From: Haematococcus lacustris
Lineage: Eukaryota > Chlorophyta > Chlorophyceae > Chlamydomonadales > Haematococcaceae
Reading direction: 5' to 3'
DNA length: 64,000 nucleotides
Assembly: GCA_030144725.1 (NCBI GenBank)
Contig: JASKMD010000006.1
Location: 10,302,806-10,366,805, forward strand
Shown here: positions 1 to 11,300 of the stretch, one piece after another
Layout of the letters: each line of letters opens with the position of its first letter
Numbering within the stretch: the stretch's first letter is position 1
The notes under the pieces: generated by a model
The model's database searches: none
What the model saw: only the letters and a program-made list of their open reading frames with translations
What the model was told of the DNA's origin: nothing
Position numbers and translations under genes: made by a program

Positions 1-2188
1 GGGGGTGTGGGGGGGGAGGAGGGGGGTGCTGCTGCAGTGGGGGTGGCCAGGAGGCGGCTCAGCACCTGATCCAGGGCTGCCCTGGCGTACTCGCTGCCCG
101 GCATCAGTAGCTCAGGGGCGGTGTTGCGGTGCTGGGCCAGGCTGGACAGCACGCCCGCAACACTGCAGGGGCAGCCGTTGAGGGCAGCGTGCAGGGTTTA
201 TAGTAGTTGGTCAACTACATAGTCAATAAGTTAGTCAATCTACTTAGTCAATTGGTTGATTAGTTAGTTAGCTAGTCAACTACTTGATCAGTTAGTTTCT
301 TAGTAGGGCAGGGTGCATAGTGAGGGCAGGTTAGTTGGCTAGTTAGTTAGTTGGCTAGTTAGGCAGGCAGGCAGGCAGGCAGGCAGGGGCTGAGGCTGGC
401 ATTGAGGGTTAGGCTGAGATTTGGGACCAGGCTCTGGACACTTCCTGAACCAGCCCCGGGCGCCTGCTGCTGGCCCTGCTGAGGGCTGGCTGGCACATGA
501 CACGCACCGCAGCCAGGCTGCGTTCAGGCGCTCTGCCGGGGTGTTGATGGCGGGTGAGGGGGGGGGGGGGGCCAGGGGTAGGCCAGGGCGGCCAGGGCAG
601 GGGTGGGAGGGGGCTGGTGTGTGGAGGGAGGGGAGGGGGAGGTGGGGGGGGCCAGGAGAGCAGCTGGGCACGCCAGGCCAGGTAGCTGGTTGCTGACCTG
701 ACAGGCAGGCAGGCAGGCAGGCAGGTGGCAGCAGGCAGGCGGGCAGGCACTGGTGCCAGTGAGAGAGCAGGCGCCTGAGTCTGCGCCCAGGCAGGCTGTG
801 TCTGACAGTGGGTCTGACAATGGCCTGCTCCTCCTAGGGTCTGGTCCTGCTGGGGTAGGGCCTGTGGCCTGCCCTATCATCTACCCACCTGCCCCCTACC
901 CCTCTCTCTCACAGCCTCCTCCCCTGCCCTCTTCCCCCTCCCCCTCCCCTGCCCTCCTCCCCCTCCCCCTCCCCTGCCCTCCTCCCCCTCCCCCTCCCCT
1001 GCCCTCCTCCCCCTCCCCCTTCCACGCTGCCCAGCCCCTGCCCACCTGCTCCACACATCATTCACCAGCAGCGCGCCCCCCAGCAGCGCCAGCCCAGGGC
1101 CCTGACCCCCCTCCCCCTCCTCCTCCTCCCCCCCACCCAGCCCCTGCCCCAGCACCGCTGTCAGGGGCAGCAGCTGGGTGCTGAGGGGGGCCTGGTTGGG
1201 GGGGCGGACTGACTCTAGGGAGCCAGGGCCAGACCAGGGGCTGGGGCTGGGGCTGGGGCCGGGATTGGTGTCTTGGCTGTCAGGTGGAGTGAGGGGGGGG
1301 CTGGGAGGGGGGGTGGGGCTGGTGGGGGGCGGGGGGGGCGGCTGGGGGGGCCTGCGCACCCACACCAGGGGGCTGCCAGGCAGGGGGGCGGCGCCCAGGT
1401 GGCTCAGCAGCTCAGCTGCCCGGTATGGTCCAGGGCTGGGAGGGGGGCGGCGGGGGGGAGGAGTCGGGGGGGCAGCGGAGGGAGGGGTGGTGGCTGTGCT
1501 GGAGCCTATCAAGTCCTGCAGGGCCCAGTCCCAGTCCAGGGTGAGCACGCAGCGCCCCGCAGCAAACAGCGCGTTCACTGGGGGGCAGGAGGAGGGCGAG
1601 GGGCTGGGCTGCCCCAGCCAAGCCCAGCTGGCCTGGTCCCCCCTGCTGGTCTCGCTGGCCCCTCCACTGCCGATGCTGGCGTTTGTAATGGTGGAGGGGG
1701 AGGGGGCAGAGGGGGTGGCAGGAGGGTGGTCAGCCGCGCGCATCATCTGCAGTGTTAGGTCCAGGGCCAGGGCCCCAGCAGGGGAGTCCCACAGGGGCCG
1801 CAGGCTGTCAGGCTCCAGCCAGGCGCCCTGCAGCCACACAGGGGGAGGGTGGAACAGGGGCAGGGCGCACCCCCTCCCCTCCACCCCTTCCCCTCACCTC
1901 CTTCCCCACCCCCCTCCCCCGCACCCCTGTTTGCTAATCCCATGCACACTGGCTGCCTGGACCCGCCTGCTCCTGCCCTGTCTGCCCCCCTCCCCCCCCC
2001 GCCCTCCCCCCTGCTGCTGCCTGACCTGCTGTGTGCCCTGGGTCTGGGTGATGGAGGCCAGGACAGCCAGCGCCAGGCTGCCCGCCTTGCAGCCCGGCGC
2101 CAGGTCAGCACACAGCCCGAACCTGCAGCCAGCGGGGCACCACCCGGCAGCGCCTCAGGCAGGCCACCACTGCTGGCTCAACATCAGG

Positions 2189-2219
<31 letters not shown>

Positions 2220-4571
2220 CGGTGGAGCAGCAGCAAAGCAGGCTGCAGCCCCGCAGGGACCCTGGCTCCTGGACCTCCCCCTGCCTGCCCTCAGCGTCTG
2301 CCTGCCTGCCTGCAGCACCCACTCAGGCAAGCCGTCCCCGTCCAGGTCCCTCCCCCCTGGCCCGCCCATGTCCGCCGCCAGCTGCAGCAGCTGCTGCCAG
2401 GTGCGCGGCGCCTCTGACCAGCCCAGGGCAGCCAGCCAGTCAGCGCGGTACAGGAGCAGCAGCCAAGACCTGTGGGGAGGGACCATTTGGATGCTGCTGC
2501 TGAGGCAATAGGGTGGGCAAGGGCAAGGGCAGGGCAGGGCAGGGCAGGGCAGGGCAGGGCAGGGCAGGGCAGGGCAGGGCAGGGCAGGGCAGGGCAGGGC
2601 AGGGCAGGGCAGGGCAGGGCAGGGCAGGGCAGGGCAGGGCAGGGCAGGGCAGGGCAGGGCAGGGCAGGGCAGGGCAGGGCAGGGCAGGGCAGGGCAGGGC
2701 AGGGCAGGGCAGGGCAGGGCAGGGCAGGGCAGGGCAGGGCAGGGCAGGGCAGGGCAGGGCAGGGCAGGGCAGGGCAGGGCAGGGCAGGGCAGGGCAGGGC
2801 AGGGCAGGGCAGGGCAGGGCAGGGCAGGGCAGGGCAGGGCAGGGCAGGGCAGGGCAGGGCAGGGCAGGGCAGGGCAGGGCAGGGCAGGGCAGGGCAGGGC
2901 AGGGCAGGGCAGGGCAGGGCAGGGCAGGGCAGGGCAGGGCAGGGCAGGGCAGGGCAGGGCAGGGCAGGGCAGGGCAGGGCAGGGCAGGGCAGGGCAGGGC
3001 AGGGCAGGGCAGGGCAGGGCAGGGCAGGGCAGGGCAGGGCAGGGCAGGGCAGGGCAGGGCAGGGCAGGGCAGGGCAGGGCAGGGCAGGGCAGGGCAGGGC
3101 AGGGCAGGGCAGGGCAGGGCAGGGCAGGGCAGGGCAGGGCAGGGCAGGGCAGGGCAGGGCAGGGCAGGGCAGGGCAGGGCAGGGCAGGGCAGGGCAGGGC
3201 AGGGCAGGGCAGGGCAGGGCAGGGCAGGGCAGGGCAGGGCAGGGCAGGGCAGGGCAGGGCAGGGCAGGGCAGGGCAGGGCAGGGCAGGGCAGGGCAGGGC
3301 AGGGCAGGGCAGGGCAGGGCAGGGCAGGGCAGGGCAGGGCAGGGCAGGGCAGGGCAGGGCAGGGCAGGGCAGGGCAGGGCAGGGCAGGGCAGGGCAGGGC
3401 AGGGCAGGGCAGGGCAGGGCAGGGCAGGGCAGGGCAGGGCAGGGCAGGGCAGGGCAGGGCAGGGCAGGGCAGGGCAGGGCAGGGCAGGGCAGGGCAGGGC
3501 AGGGCAGGGCAGGGCAGGGCAGGGCAGGGCAGGGCAGGGCAGGGCAGGGCAGGGCAGGGCAGGGCAGGGCAGGGCAGGGCAGGGCAGGGCAGGGCAGGGC
3601 AGGGCAGGGCAGGGCAGGGCAGGGCAGGGCAGGGCAGGGCAGGGCAGGGCAGGGCAGGGCAGGGCAGGGCAGGGCAGGGCAGGGCAGGGCAGGGCAGGGC
3701 AGGGCAGGGCAGGGCAGGGCAGGGCAGGGCAGGGCAGGGCAGGGCAGGGCAGGGCAGGGCAGGGCAGGGCAGGGCAGGGCAGGGCAGGGCAGGGCAGGGC
3801 AGGGCAGGGCAGGGCAGGGCAGGGCAGGGCAGGGTCCTAAAGCCTGGCCTGGTCACCATCCTCTTGCCCTTACTGCTGCCAGGCAGCATGACACTGACGG
3901 CCTGGCCCCACCTTTGCTCAGGGTTAGGCAGTGGCTGGCCCAACCCCAGGGGGTCAGAGGCTGCCAGCGCTGCCGCTGCCTGGCTGAGCTGCAGAGCAGC
4001 AGCTGCTGGGCTGCAGGCCGCAAGGTCGCCCCCCGGCTGCACAGCCTGGCCGCAGGGGCTGGCCTGGGCCGGGCTGCTGCTGTCCAGCAGGGCCCAGGCT
4101 GGAGGGCCGTGGAGCAGTGACAGCAGGGGCAGGGGGGCAGGGGCAGGGCCTGACAGGTAGGCGGGGGGGTTTAGGCTGCGCAGGCTGGCGCTGTGAGCTT
4201 GCATGCTGGCAGTGCTGTTGAGCACTGGGCTGGAGTGTACCTGTGGCAGGGGCAGAGCAGGCTGCAATGGTCAAGCTAGAACAATACGCATGGGGAGAGG
4301 GGTGCTATTCTGCACCCTGCCCAGCCTGATACTGCCTCACCACCAGAGCAACGCCAGCTGCTTGCAGCCTGCTCTGCAGCCGCTGTAGCTTGCCGCTCAG
4401 GAGGCCGAGCAGGCTGGGAGCTGACAGGTACACGTTTAACTGGGCGGCTGCTGAGCCCACCAAGCCTCGCCGCAGAAACGGCGTACCCGCCGCTGCCTGC
4501 GCAGCAATCGTAAGAGTCCCAGAGCACAGCAGCAAGCAAGTCATCTCCGCACACGTGCCTGCGTCGAACAT
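1..4571 (-). CDS. Solute-binding-like (family 1 / UgpB-type) protein, 5' part of a larger gene, partial
   Basis: This is a multi-exon gene read leftward, with its 3' part outside the window. Exon 1 (about 4571-4341) starts with ATG and a hydrophobic leader (MTCLLLCSGTLTIAAQAAAG) and ends at a GTGAGG donor. A second exon covers about 4244-3880. After the satellite intron, exon 3 (about 2470-2310) reads LLLLYRADWLAALGW and then DLDGDGLPEW. The next pieces are GLCADLAPGCKAGSL..ASITQTQ (about 2120-2036), GAWLEPDSLRPLWDSPAG (about 1830) and ALFAAGRCVLTLDWDWALQ with LGAAPLPGSPLVW (about 1580-1370). A last block near 180-20 reads CPCSVAGVLSSLAQHRNTAP. The aromatic/Asp pattern and the DxDGDG segment fit the extracellular solute-binding fold. 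In volvocalean algae such ectodomains are, from memory, often fused to nucleotide cyclases. That is inference here because the 3' half is missing. Several exon joins are unresolved. Confidence 0.55.
199..392. repeat. Degenerate TAGT/TTAG array running into an AGGC array
   Basis: An AT-rich stretch of tandem-like TAGT, TTAG and GTCAA words changes at about 361 into six pure GGCA units. It lies in a presumed intron of the solute-binding-like gene. No coding signal is seen in it. Confidence 0.6.
923..1020. repeat. 25-bp pyrimidine-rich minisatellite, four copies
   Basis: Units start at 923, 948, 973 and 998, each beginning CCTGCCCT followed by C5T runs. It lies in the non-coding part of the leftmost gene. 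Confidence 0.75.
2518..3834. repeat. Uninterrupted AGGGC pentanucleotide satellite (about 1.3 kb)
   Basis: About 260 consecutive AGGGC units show no visible interruption apart from the first few (GGGCAAGGGCAA). It sits in an intron of the minus-strand gene, so the sense strand is (GCCCT)n. Every 5 bp there is a GGG run, giving many overlapping G-quadruplex patterns with 2-nt loops on the plus strand. Its true length may differ from the assembly. Confidence 0.95.
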
Positions 4572-5346
4572 CGAGGGCCTACCTGTGGGGTTGTGGGGTC
4601 ATTATTCTCTTGTTTAGCTGTCTCCCTCGAAAGCCTACGGTGAGGCAAAGCCCAAATCCTCGCTCGGGCAGGCGTGGATGCAGTTTGCTATGCCACTGGC
4701 ACCAACCCAGCACTGGCTTGAGCCGTAGAGAGCAGGAACAAAATCAGCACCAGTGTCACCATCGCCCAGCGCTCAGCGCGCCATCGCCCTGGTGCTGTTT
4801 GAGCCTTTCGCATTCCAAAGGAAGCATCCCTGGCTCGTGTTCACGTGCTAACAGCCCGCCACACCAGCGTTCCGCAATGAGCCACACTGCATCTACTTTG
4901 AAGCAAACATCCAGACCAGGCTGCGCAAAAGCCGATGAGGTGCAAAACCTGCATAGCCTGCATGCAAGTGCCTACCTGTGCACCCAAAGAAAAGGAAAAA
5001 GAAAACAACAGAGCAGGCAGCACACTAGCAGCAAGCAGCTTACCTATTATCTGCTTGTCGATAGCTTTTGTACCTTACTTAGTATGTACTAATAGTATTG
5101 CCTACTGTGGTAGGTATCAAGTCTGTATATATCATATGTATCGTATGTGCAGAGATCCCCTTCAACAAGGTCTGTCAAGATGTCAATGCCCGTGTCTTTG
5201 ACTCTATATACATGTGAATGTTAACTGCAACAATGATGACAACGAGTCTTCCCGCTGAAACTGCTAATAGCTCTGCAATCGCCCAGGACAATTTCTATTG
5301 CATGGAGCGACTAGACTATCTCTATTCTAGTCAAAAATAGTACTAT
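4572..5346. other. Intergenic sequence, no gene recognised
   Basis: This stretch lies upstream of the leftmost gene. It has less GC than the flanks and many short ORFs on both strands, none with a recognisable domain or convincing splice context. The promoter of the leftmost gene must lie here, but no specific element is visible. Confidence 0.5.
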
Positions 5347-5349
5347 TTC

Positions 5350-6228
5350 GGGCCTGTTCCCAAGTTTTATTTTTCTCATTTGCTCGGATTCTCTGCGGTT
5401 GGGGCAGTTGAGAGTAACCGCCTCCGCTCGCCCGGCCTGCGTCTGCCTGCCTGCACCTGCCTGCCTGGCTGAAAGCAGCGAGGACAGTACCTACCCGCAC
5501 CTCCAGCAGCGGAGACGCACAGCAGAGTGCGTGCTGGTTTCTTGCTGGTTTGCTGGTCTTGCCGCATTGCTTTGCCCGCTTTGCGGAGAATGCTAGTCCA
5601 TCTAGCTGTCTGACTTGCGAGTCTGACTTGCAGCCTGACTTGCACGATTGCATTGCACCGCAGCTCGCATTTTTGCGCACTTGCACTTGCGATGCTTACC
5701 AGTATCACCCCCGCCACCACCCCCGCAGTCTGACTTTCACAGGTGTGCCGTATGGCTTCAGACCGTATGGGGTCGGCCTTACCAGCCATGGATGCATAGC
5801 ACCCTTACCTAGCACCCTGCCACAACACTAAAACACTTAAACACAACCAGCTGGGCCTGCCCTGTGTCGCGAGACTGAGAGCTGCCACAGCCTTGGCCTG
5901 CTCCAGCAGCGGGTCCATCCCCCGAGTGCCAGATTCTCCCAGCACAACCGCCGAACCCCCCAGCATTTCAAATTTGCTAGACCTATTTCTCAATTCTAGA
6001 AAAAGGGGTCAGCAAATTCGAAATGCTGGGCGGTTGGGTCCGACGGTTGGGTCGCCACGAGTCGTCCATTTGCACTGCTGAGACGCTCCCCAAGCGTTTA
6101 CAGGTGTGCAGGAGAATCGTATGGGGTCAGACCGCGCATCGCGCCAGCCAGTTTTGCACACGGCCAAAAAGTGCAGCGGTTGGGAGCAAATGGAGCATTT
6201 GAATTGCTCGAAACTTGGGAACAGGCCC
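5350..6228. mobile_element. Non-autonomous TIR element, 879 bp, 3-bp target duplication
   Basis: The left end GGGCCTGTTCCCAAGTTT (5350-5367) is the perfect reverse complement of 6211-6228. Both ends are flanked by TTC (5347-5349 and 6229-6231). The GGGCCTGTT start and 3-bp duplication resemble plant PIF/Harbinger (Tourist) elements, whose usual target is TWA, so the superfamily is tentative. No transposase ORF is present, and the interior holds a smaller palindrome. Confidence 0.8.
5959..6030. repeat. Near-perfect 20-bp hairpin inside the TIR element
   Basis: The arm CCCAGCATTTCAAATTTGCT near 5958-5978 pairs with 6011-6030 with one mismatch and a loop of about 32 nt. Flanking bases (AACCGCC.. 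and ..GGCGGTT) extend weaker pairing. It could be a small nested palindromic insertion or a hairpin RNA source; no function is assigned. Confidence 0.7.
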
Positions 6229-6555
6229 TTCGACTAGTACTATATCTAGTCTATTTATAGTCTATTTTAGGAACCTTATATATATGGAACCCACGGGGAA
6301 CACATCAGGGCCTTCATTACTGATGGTATCCGCAGCGTGCCCAGCCATTTCAAGGCTGGCTCCTCATGACCGCCCTCCCGCGCCGCATGTCATGCATGCG
6401 AATGACTTCACGCCGCGTTACATAATGTGGGAGAGAAGAGGCACGAGATCGGAGACGCATAGGGCCAGCAGGGGCATCAAGAGGGAAAGAAATAGAGTGA
6501 AATAGATGGCCGGCCCGTCCATGTCTCCCTCACTGCTGTCAGGCGCCCCCAACAT

Positions 6556-7026
6556 TCAAAAAATGGCAGTAAACCGACCCCTGGTAGTAGGACGGCTGTA
6601 ACTCTGCACTCGCTGCGCCAAATTTAATGCTAGCTGGCTCAGTATGTAGCCAACCCAGCCAGCTACCTTTCACCAATCCAGAATAAACATACACCGAGTA
6701 GGCCGTGCACAACAAAGCATCAAAGTTAGTGATTCAAATTTGGGCCGTTGCGGGGCATGCCGTCATCGCTGCGACCGCCTTCGTCGCTTAGGCTGCTCTA
6801 CATGCGCATGCACGTCGGCAGCAGCAGTCGGATCGGAAAGCGGTTGCGGCGATGTGGCAATGAGCCCACCTCCCCCCCTTACCTAGAGGGCAATGCCACA
6901 GCTCGACCATTGGGACTTACAGCATGCTACTTACTAGGTTACGCTCCTTTTAGACATTGTTACACACGCTCATACTCAGATATGTCAAAAGCACACTTTG
7001 GTCTGTGACCGTTGTCACAGCCATGA
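6556..7026. other. Left interior of the 10.8-kb unit, no gene recognised
   Basis: Unique-looking sequence of moderate GC between the left TIR and the assembly gap. ORFs are short and carry no recognisable motif. Confidence 0.5.
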
Positions 7027-7526
7027 NNNNNNNNNNNNNNNNNNNNNNNNNNNNNNNNNNNNNNNNNNNNNNNNNNNNNNNNNNNNNNNNNNNNNNNNNN
7101 NNNNNNNNNNNNNNNNNNNNNNNNNNNNNNNNNNNNNNNNNNNNNNNNNNNNNNNNNNNNNNNNNNNNNNNNNNNNNNNNNNNNNNNNNNNNNNNNNNNN
7201 NNNNNNNNNNNNNNNNNNNNNNNNNNNNNNNNNNNNNNNNNNNNNNNNNNNNNNNNNNNNNNNNNNNNNNNNNNNNNNNNNNNNNNNNNNNNNNNNNNNN
7301 NNNNNNNNNNNNNNNNNNNNNNNNNNNNNNNNNNNNNNNNNNNNNNNNNNNNNNNNNNNNNNNNNNNNNNNNNNNNNNNNNNNNNNNNNNNNNNNNNNNN
7401 NNNNNNNNNNNNNNNNNNNNNNNNNNNNNNNNNNNNNNNNNNNNNNNNNNNNNNNNNNNNNNNNNNNNNNNNNNNNNNNNNNNNNNNNNNNNNNNNNNNN
7501 NNNNNNNNNNNNNNNNNNNNNNNNNN
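7027..7526. other. Assembly gap (500 N)
   Basis: Exactly 500 N, probably a placeholder of unknown true size. Any frame that appears open across it is meaningless. A 5' LTR, if one exists, could be hidden here. Just after it, 7527-7745 is open and ends EMRD...LKTLGIL with a hydrophobic WLVAACICL-type stretch, perhaps the tail of a small ORF starting in the gap. Confidence 0.95.
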
Positions 7527-7745
7527 GAAATGCGTGACATGAGATATGCCATGCAAGCTAGGCAAGCGGTTGAACATCACAACAACATGGAAGCTTGTAT
7601 GGCTGATCTGATGACATGGCAGAAGTGGTTAGTGGCGGCTTGCATATGTTTGAATAAGTTAACTTGCATGCTTGCATGGATTGTGGGTATTTGTAGTGTT
7701 TGGGATGCTGCGGCGGCAGCTTTGAAGACCCTTGGTATACTGTAA

Positions 7746-8117
7746 CACCGACCAGCAGCCAGCTGTAATCACTGGCACTAAGCCTGGAGGGTCTTCACAG
7801 CTCACCGCCTGCACTGAAGGCCGCCGCCATTTGGTGACGGGTATCAGCAGTCGTTCGTGGGTTTTTGCCTCTACTCACGCTCTCTGTTCTCACCGCATTT
7901 CTTCAATGCTCATTGCCCCGGTGGAGGTCGTAATCGCCTCCGGCTAGTGACAGGCGTACGCCTGGGCGCTAGCAATCGCATCTTGGCTGCAGTCTGTACA
8001 CACCGGGGTGTGCAGGTTGTGGCCAATTGGCATTCGTCGGTGCGCGACTAACCGCCGCCAGCACCGCCGCCGCTGTTGATTTTTCGCTCCGCTCACCACT
8101 GCCTGCTGCGGTGCTGA
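7746..8117 (+). other. Leader region before the polyprotein
   Basis: No long ORF and no recognisable RNA gene. The polyprotein frame is closed by TGA at 8115-8117, so the frame opens at 8118. A PBS-like GGTATCAGCAG at about 7838 only weakly resembles an initiator-tRNA primer site. Confidence 0.4.
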
Positions 8118-8360
8118 CGCGAGGTGGCTGAACGCTACGCCTTTCGTGCGGCCACTTTGGCCCGCCGTCTGGAGGAGCAGTACAGTGCAGCTAACAACCC
8201 TGTCTTCAGCCCTCATCCACCTACGGCACGTTCGCCACCGGCGCCCTCCCCTGCCATTCTTGCCAGCTCCGTTGACGGCATCTCCCTTCCCTCGCCCCCT
8301 TCGAGCGCAGCATCAGCTCCTACACCCGCGTCTACTCGCACACCTCGTGTTAAACCAGCC

Positions 8361-11300
8361 ATGGCAGTAGCACTCGGGACTGTACCGGTGCTGAGCAGTA
8401 CGACGCGGCCAGCATTCAAGAGCTTCAGCACGCAGCTCCGCGCATTCCTGGGGCTCAACGGACACATCCCGGTGGAGTCCTTTCACTGGCTCTTAGCCAG
8501 CTCCATCGCAGAATCTGCGGTGCTGGAACCGATCTGTGACGCTTATGCGCAGTGCCTGCAGGATTGGGGTGACCTATCAGACAGGGAGGAGGCCATTACA
8601 GAGCTGCTGAGGCTGGTGCAGGAGCATCTCATTGACCCACCCAGCTACCAGCCAGGCTTAGACCCAGCCATAGTCCTGGGGAGTGACAAGCACAGCAACG
8701 CCAGCGTCTTCACTCTGGCTTACCGCCATGCAGCTCTGCAGGCAGTGAACAGGGGCACTTTCTCCTACTCAGCTGCCATTGATCACCTCTTCACTCACTG
8801 CCTGCAAGTGCCCTCTCTGCAGCAGAGTCAACGTGAGGGGCTCAAGCGAGATGCTGTCCGGATCTTCCAAACCGCGTTGCCTGATGCTGAGGATCGCCAT
8901 GACCTGAGCGCATTAGAGGCTGCCCTCAAGGCTGTGTCCCAGGCCTACGCCAACCTGCTGGACTGTCGCCGCTATGAGCCAGAGGCGGCTGCACCCCAGC
9001 GCGGCAGACGGGCTGAGGCTGCTGATCAGGGCTTAGAGCAAGAGGTCATCCAGCTACGCAAACAGTTGGCCTCCATGCACACACAGCAGTCACGCCAGCT
9101 ACTGCAGCCTCAAAGGCAGCGCCAATGGCAGCCGCAACCTGCCATGCAGCCCATGCCCCAGCCCATGCCACAGCCCATGCACCAGCCCATGCACTCAGCG
9201 TATGCCGCTCTGCCTGCACCATCAGCCATGCATGCTTACCCACCGCACATGCAGCTGGAGGTGCATCGTACACAGCCAATTCAAAGGTGCCCACTGCACC
9301 CAAACAGTGGTCATGCTCTGGCTGAGTGCAGAGTGTTCCGTGCGCTGGCCCCACATGAGCAGGCTCGAGTCCGGACGGTGCCAGTGCCTGCTGCCGCACA
9401 TACGGTGATGCTGCAGCCCATGGTCCCAGATGCGCCCCGGGTCATCACCGACCCTCGGTTGCGGACACCTGACCTAGACCGTGGGTATGTGCCCCCAGCA
9501 CCGCAGCCCGCTGTGCACAGCTGCAGCTACTGCCACAAGCGCTACCACCCACCAGACCATTGCTTCCGGCTGTACCCACACATGCAAGCGAACTCACGCA
9601 TGGGTCAGTCAGGCTCCACGCGTCACGCACCAGCACGCGCTCACACTGTCACTGCTGAAGAGGATGCAGCCAGCCAGCAGGAGGTGGGGTCATGGTCAAT
9701 GGGAGGCAGATGGGTTTCTCAGGATGTGCGACCTCAAGCACTTGCCACCATCCCTGAGCAGGGTGCCAGCTACTGTGTCATCACAGCCAATGCTGCCCGG
9801 GCGGTCCCTTTTACGCCCAAGGCCGGTAATGCGGTTGGACCTGTGGCTGCAACCACCACACCCATGCCCATGGCTGCACCAATTGCCTATGCCACCACCC
9901 AGCTGCAGGCCATGGCAGCTCAGTTGCAGGCTGTCACTGATCGGCTGCAACATTTGGAGGCTCGGGTGGAGCTCTTGGCGCCATCTACAACCAATGAAGC
10001 GCATGCGGTGGCCGTGCCAAGCCGTGGCGCTGCTGTGCGAGCAGCTTGTCACCCGGACGCGCCCAATCAACATCTGGATTACTTCTCCAATACCACGGTG
10101 GAGTCCGGGTGTGCGGTGGCAGACAGTGAGGGCCAGCTTCATTTGCTAAAGGCAGTCATGCTAGATGGGGGCAGCGACAGTTGCTTGATCTCGCATGAGT
10201 GTGCAGCTGCCTTGAACCTCCCTCTCACAGCTTGCAGCCGACGCCTATCAGTTGCCAGTGGTGCAGAGTCTATGTCTACTCAGCTGGCCAGCCTGCGTGT
10301 CAGCCTATGCTATGGCACTCAGCATGCTCTGGTGCTGGACCTGGAGGCCATCGTCATGCCTCCAGGGGTCAGCTTGGCTTATGACCTGCTGCTGGGAGCA
10401 AATTTCCTTTCGCAGACCAAGGGCCTGTGCGACATGTACGACCGGGAGTTTGCTTACTGCCCCCGGCTGCACAGCCATGGCGACACCCGCAGCACGCACC
10501 GGATGCCCATCACTGGCACCAAAGGCTGCCTGGCCCTGGTTGCACAGAACCCCACTGGCACCAGCCAGTTGCTGGTCGCTTGCGCAGCCGTGTCCCACAG
10601 CCAGGATCAGCCACCAGCCTGTGCAACCAGCGGCGCCACCTCTCTTGTGCACCACACCCCTGGGGTGCACATGCATGTGGAGACACCTCTTGTGGCGGCG
10701 GGCACCACCACACCCAGCGCAGTCAGCCGTGGGGGTGACCTTGCAGCCACAGAGGGTGCCAGCAGCAGGGTGGCCACCGATGACGCACCCACACCAGCAG
10801 GATCAGGGGTGAAGTCGGTGCGCAGCTCAGCACAGCCAGCCTCCCGCAGGGGGGGGGGTACAGCAAGTCAATCTGTGCTCTCCTCAGCACGAGACCCTGC
10901 AGCTCGGCGCGCGTCTCAGCCATCCAGCGCACCGCAACGATCAGCCAAACACCTGGCTGTGGGCACCGCCGCAGCCCAGCGTGTGGCCAAGCAGCAGCGC
11001 GCCTTGCCCCCACCGTCACCGCTGTTGCCTCGACGCTCGTCCAGGGAAGTGGTGTGGCACACTCTCACTCCCTTACGGCTGTTCCTTTCTTTCCTCTTCC
11101 TGCTCTGGCTGCCGGCCATCGTTACCAGCCTGCCACCACCCATCCCTGACCCGCCCTCCTCTGCCATCACCTGCTCAGTCATAAGCATGGTGTTGCCAGA
11201 TGGACCTGCTGCTGCACACTCGCCAGAGCAGTACACCAAACTGCCCAATGGTGTGCTGTTAGGGAGGCATGCAGCCTTATCTCAACAGCAGGCTGAGCGC

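Noticed and set aside
2291..4267. Very long open frames across the AGGGC satellite on both strands (GRAGQ- and PALPC-type repeats)
   Set aside because: A 5-bp repeat without stop codons is open in any frame; real exons with splice sites lie on both sides, so it is an intron.
6950..7745. ORFs spanning the 500-N gap
   Set aside because: Translation of N is undefined and the gap size is unknown.
7838..7850. Primer-binding site GGTATCAGCAG
   Set aside because: Only a partial match to the initiator-tRNA complement and no LTR end just upstream.
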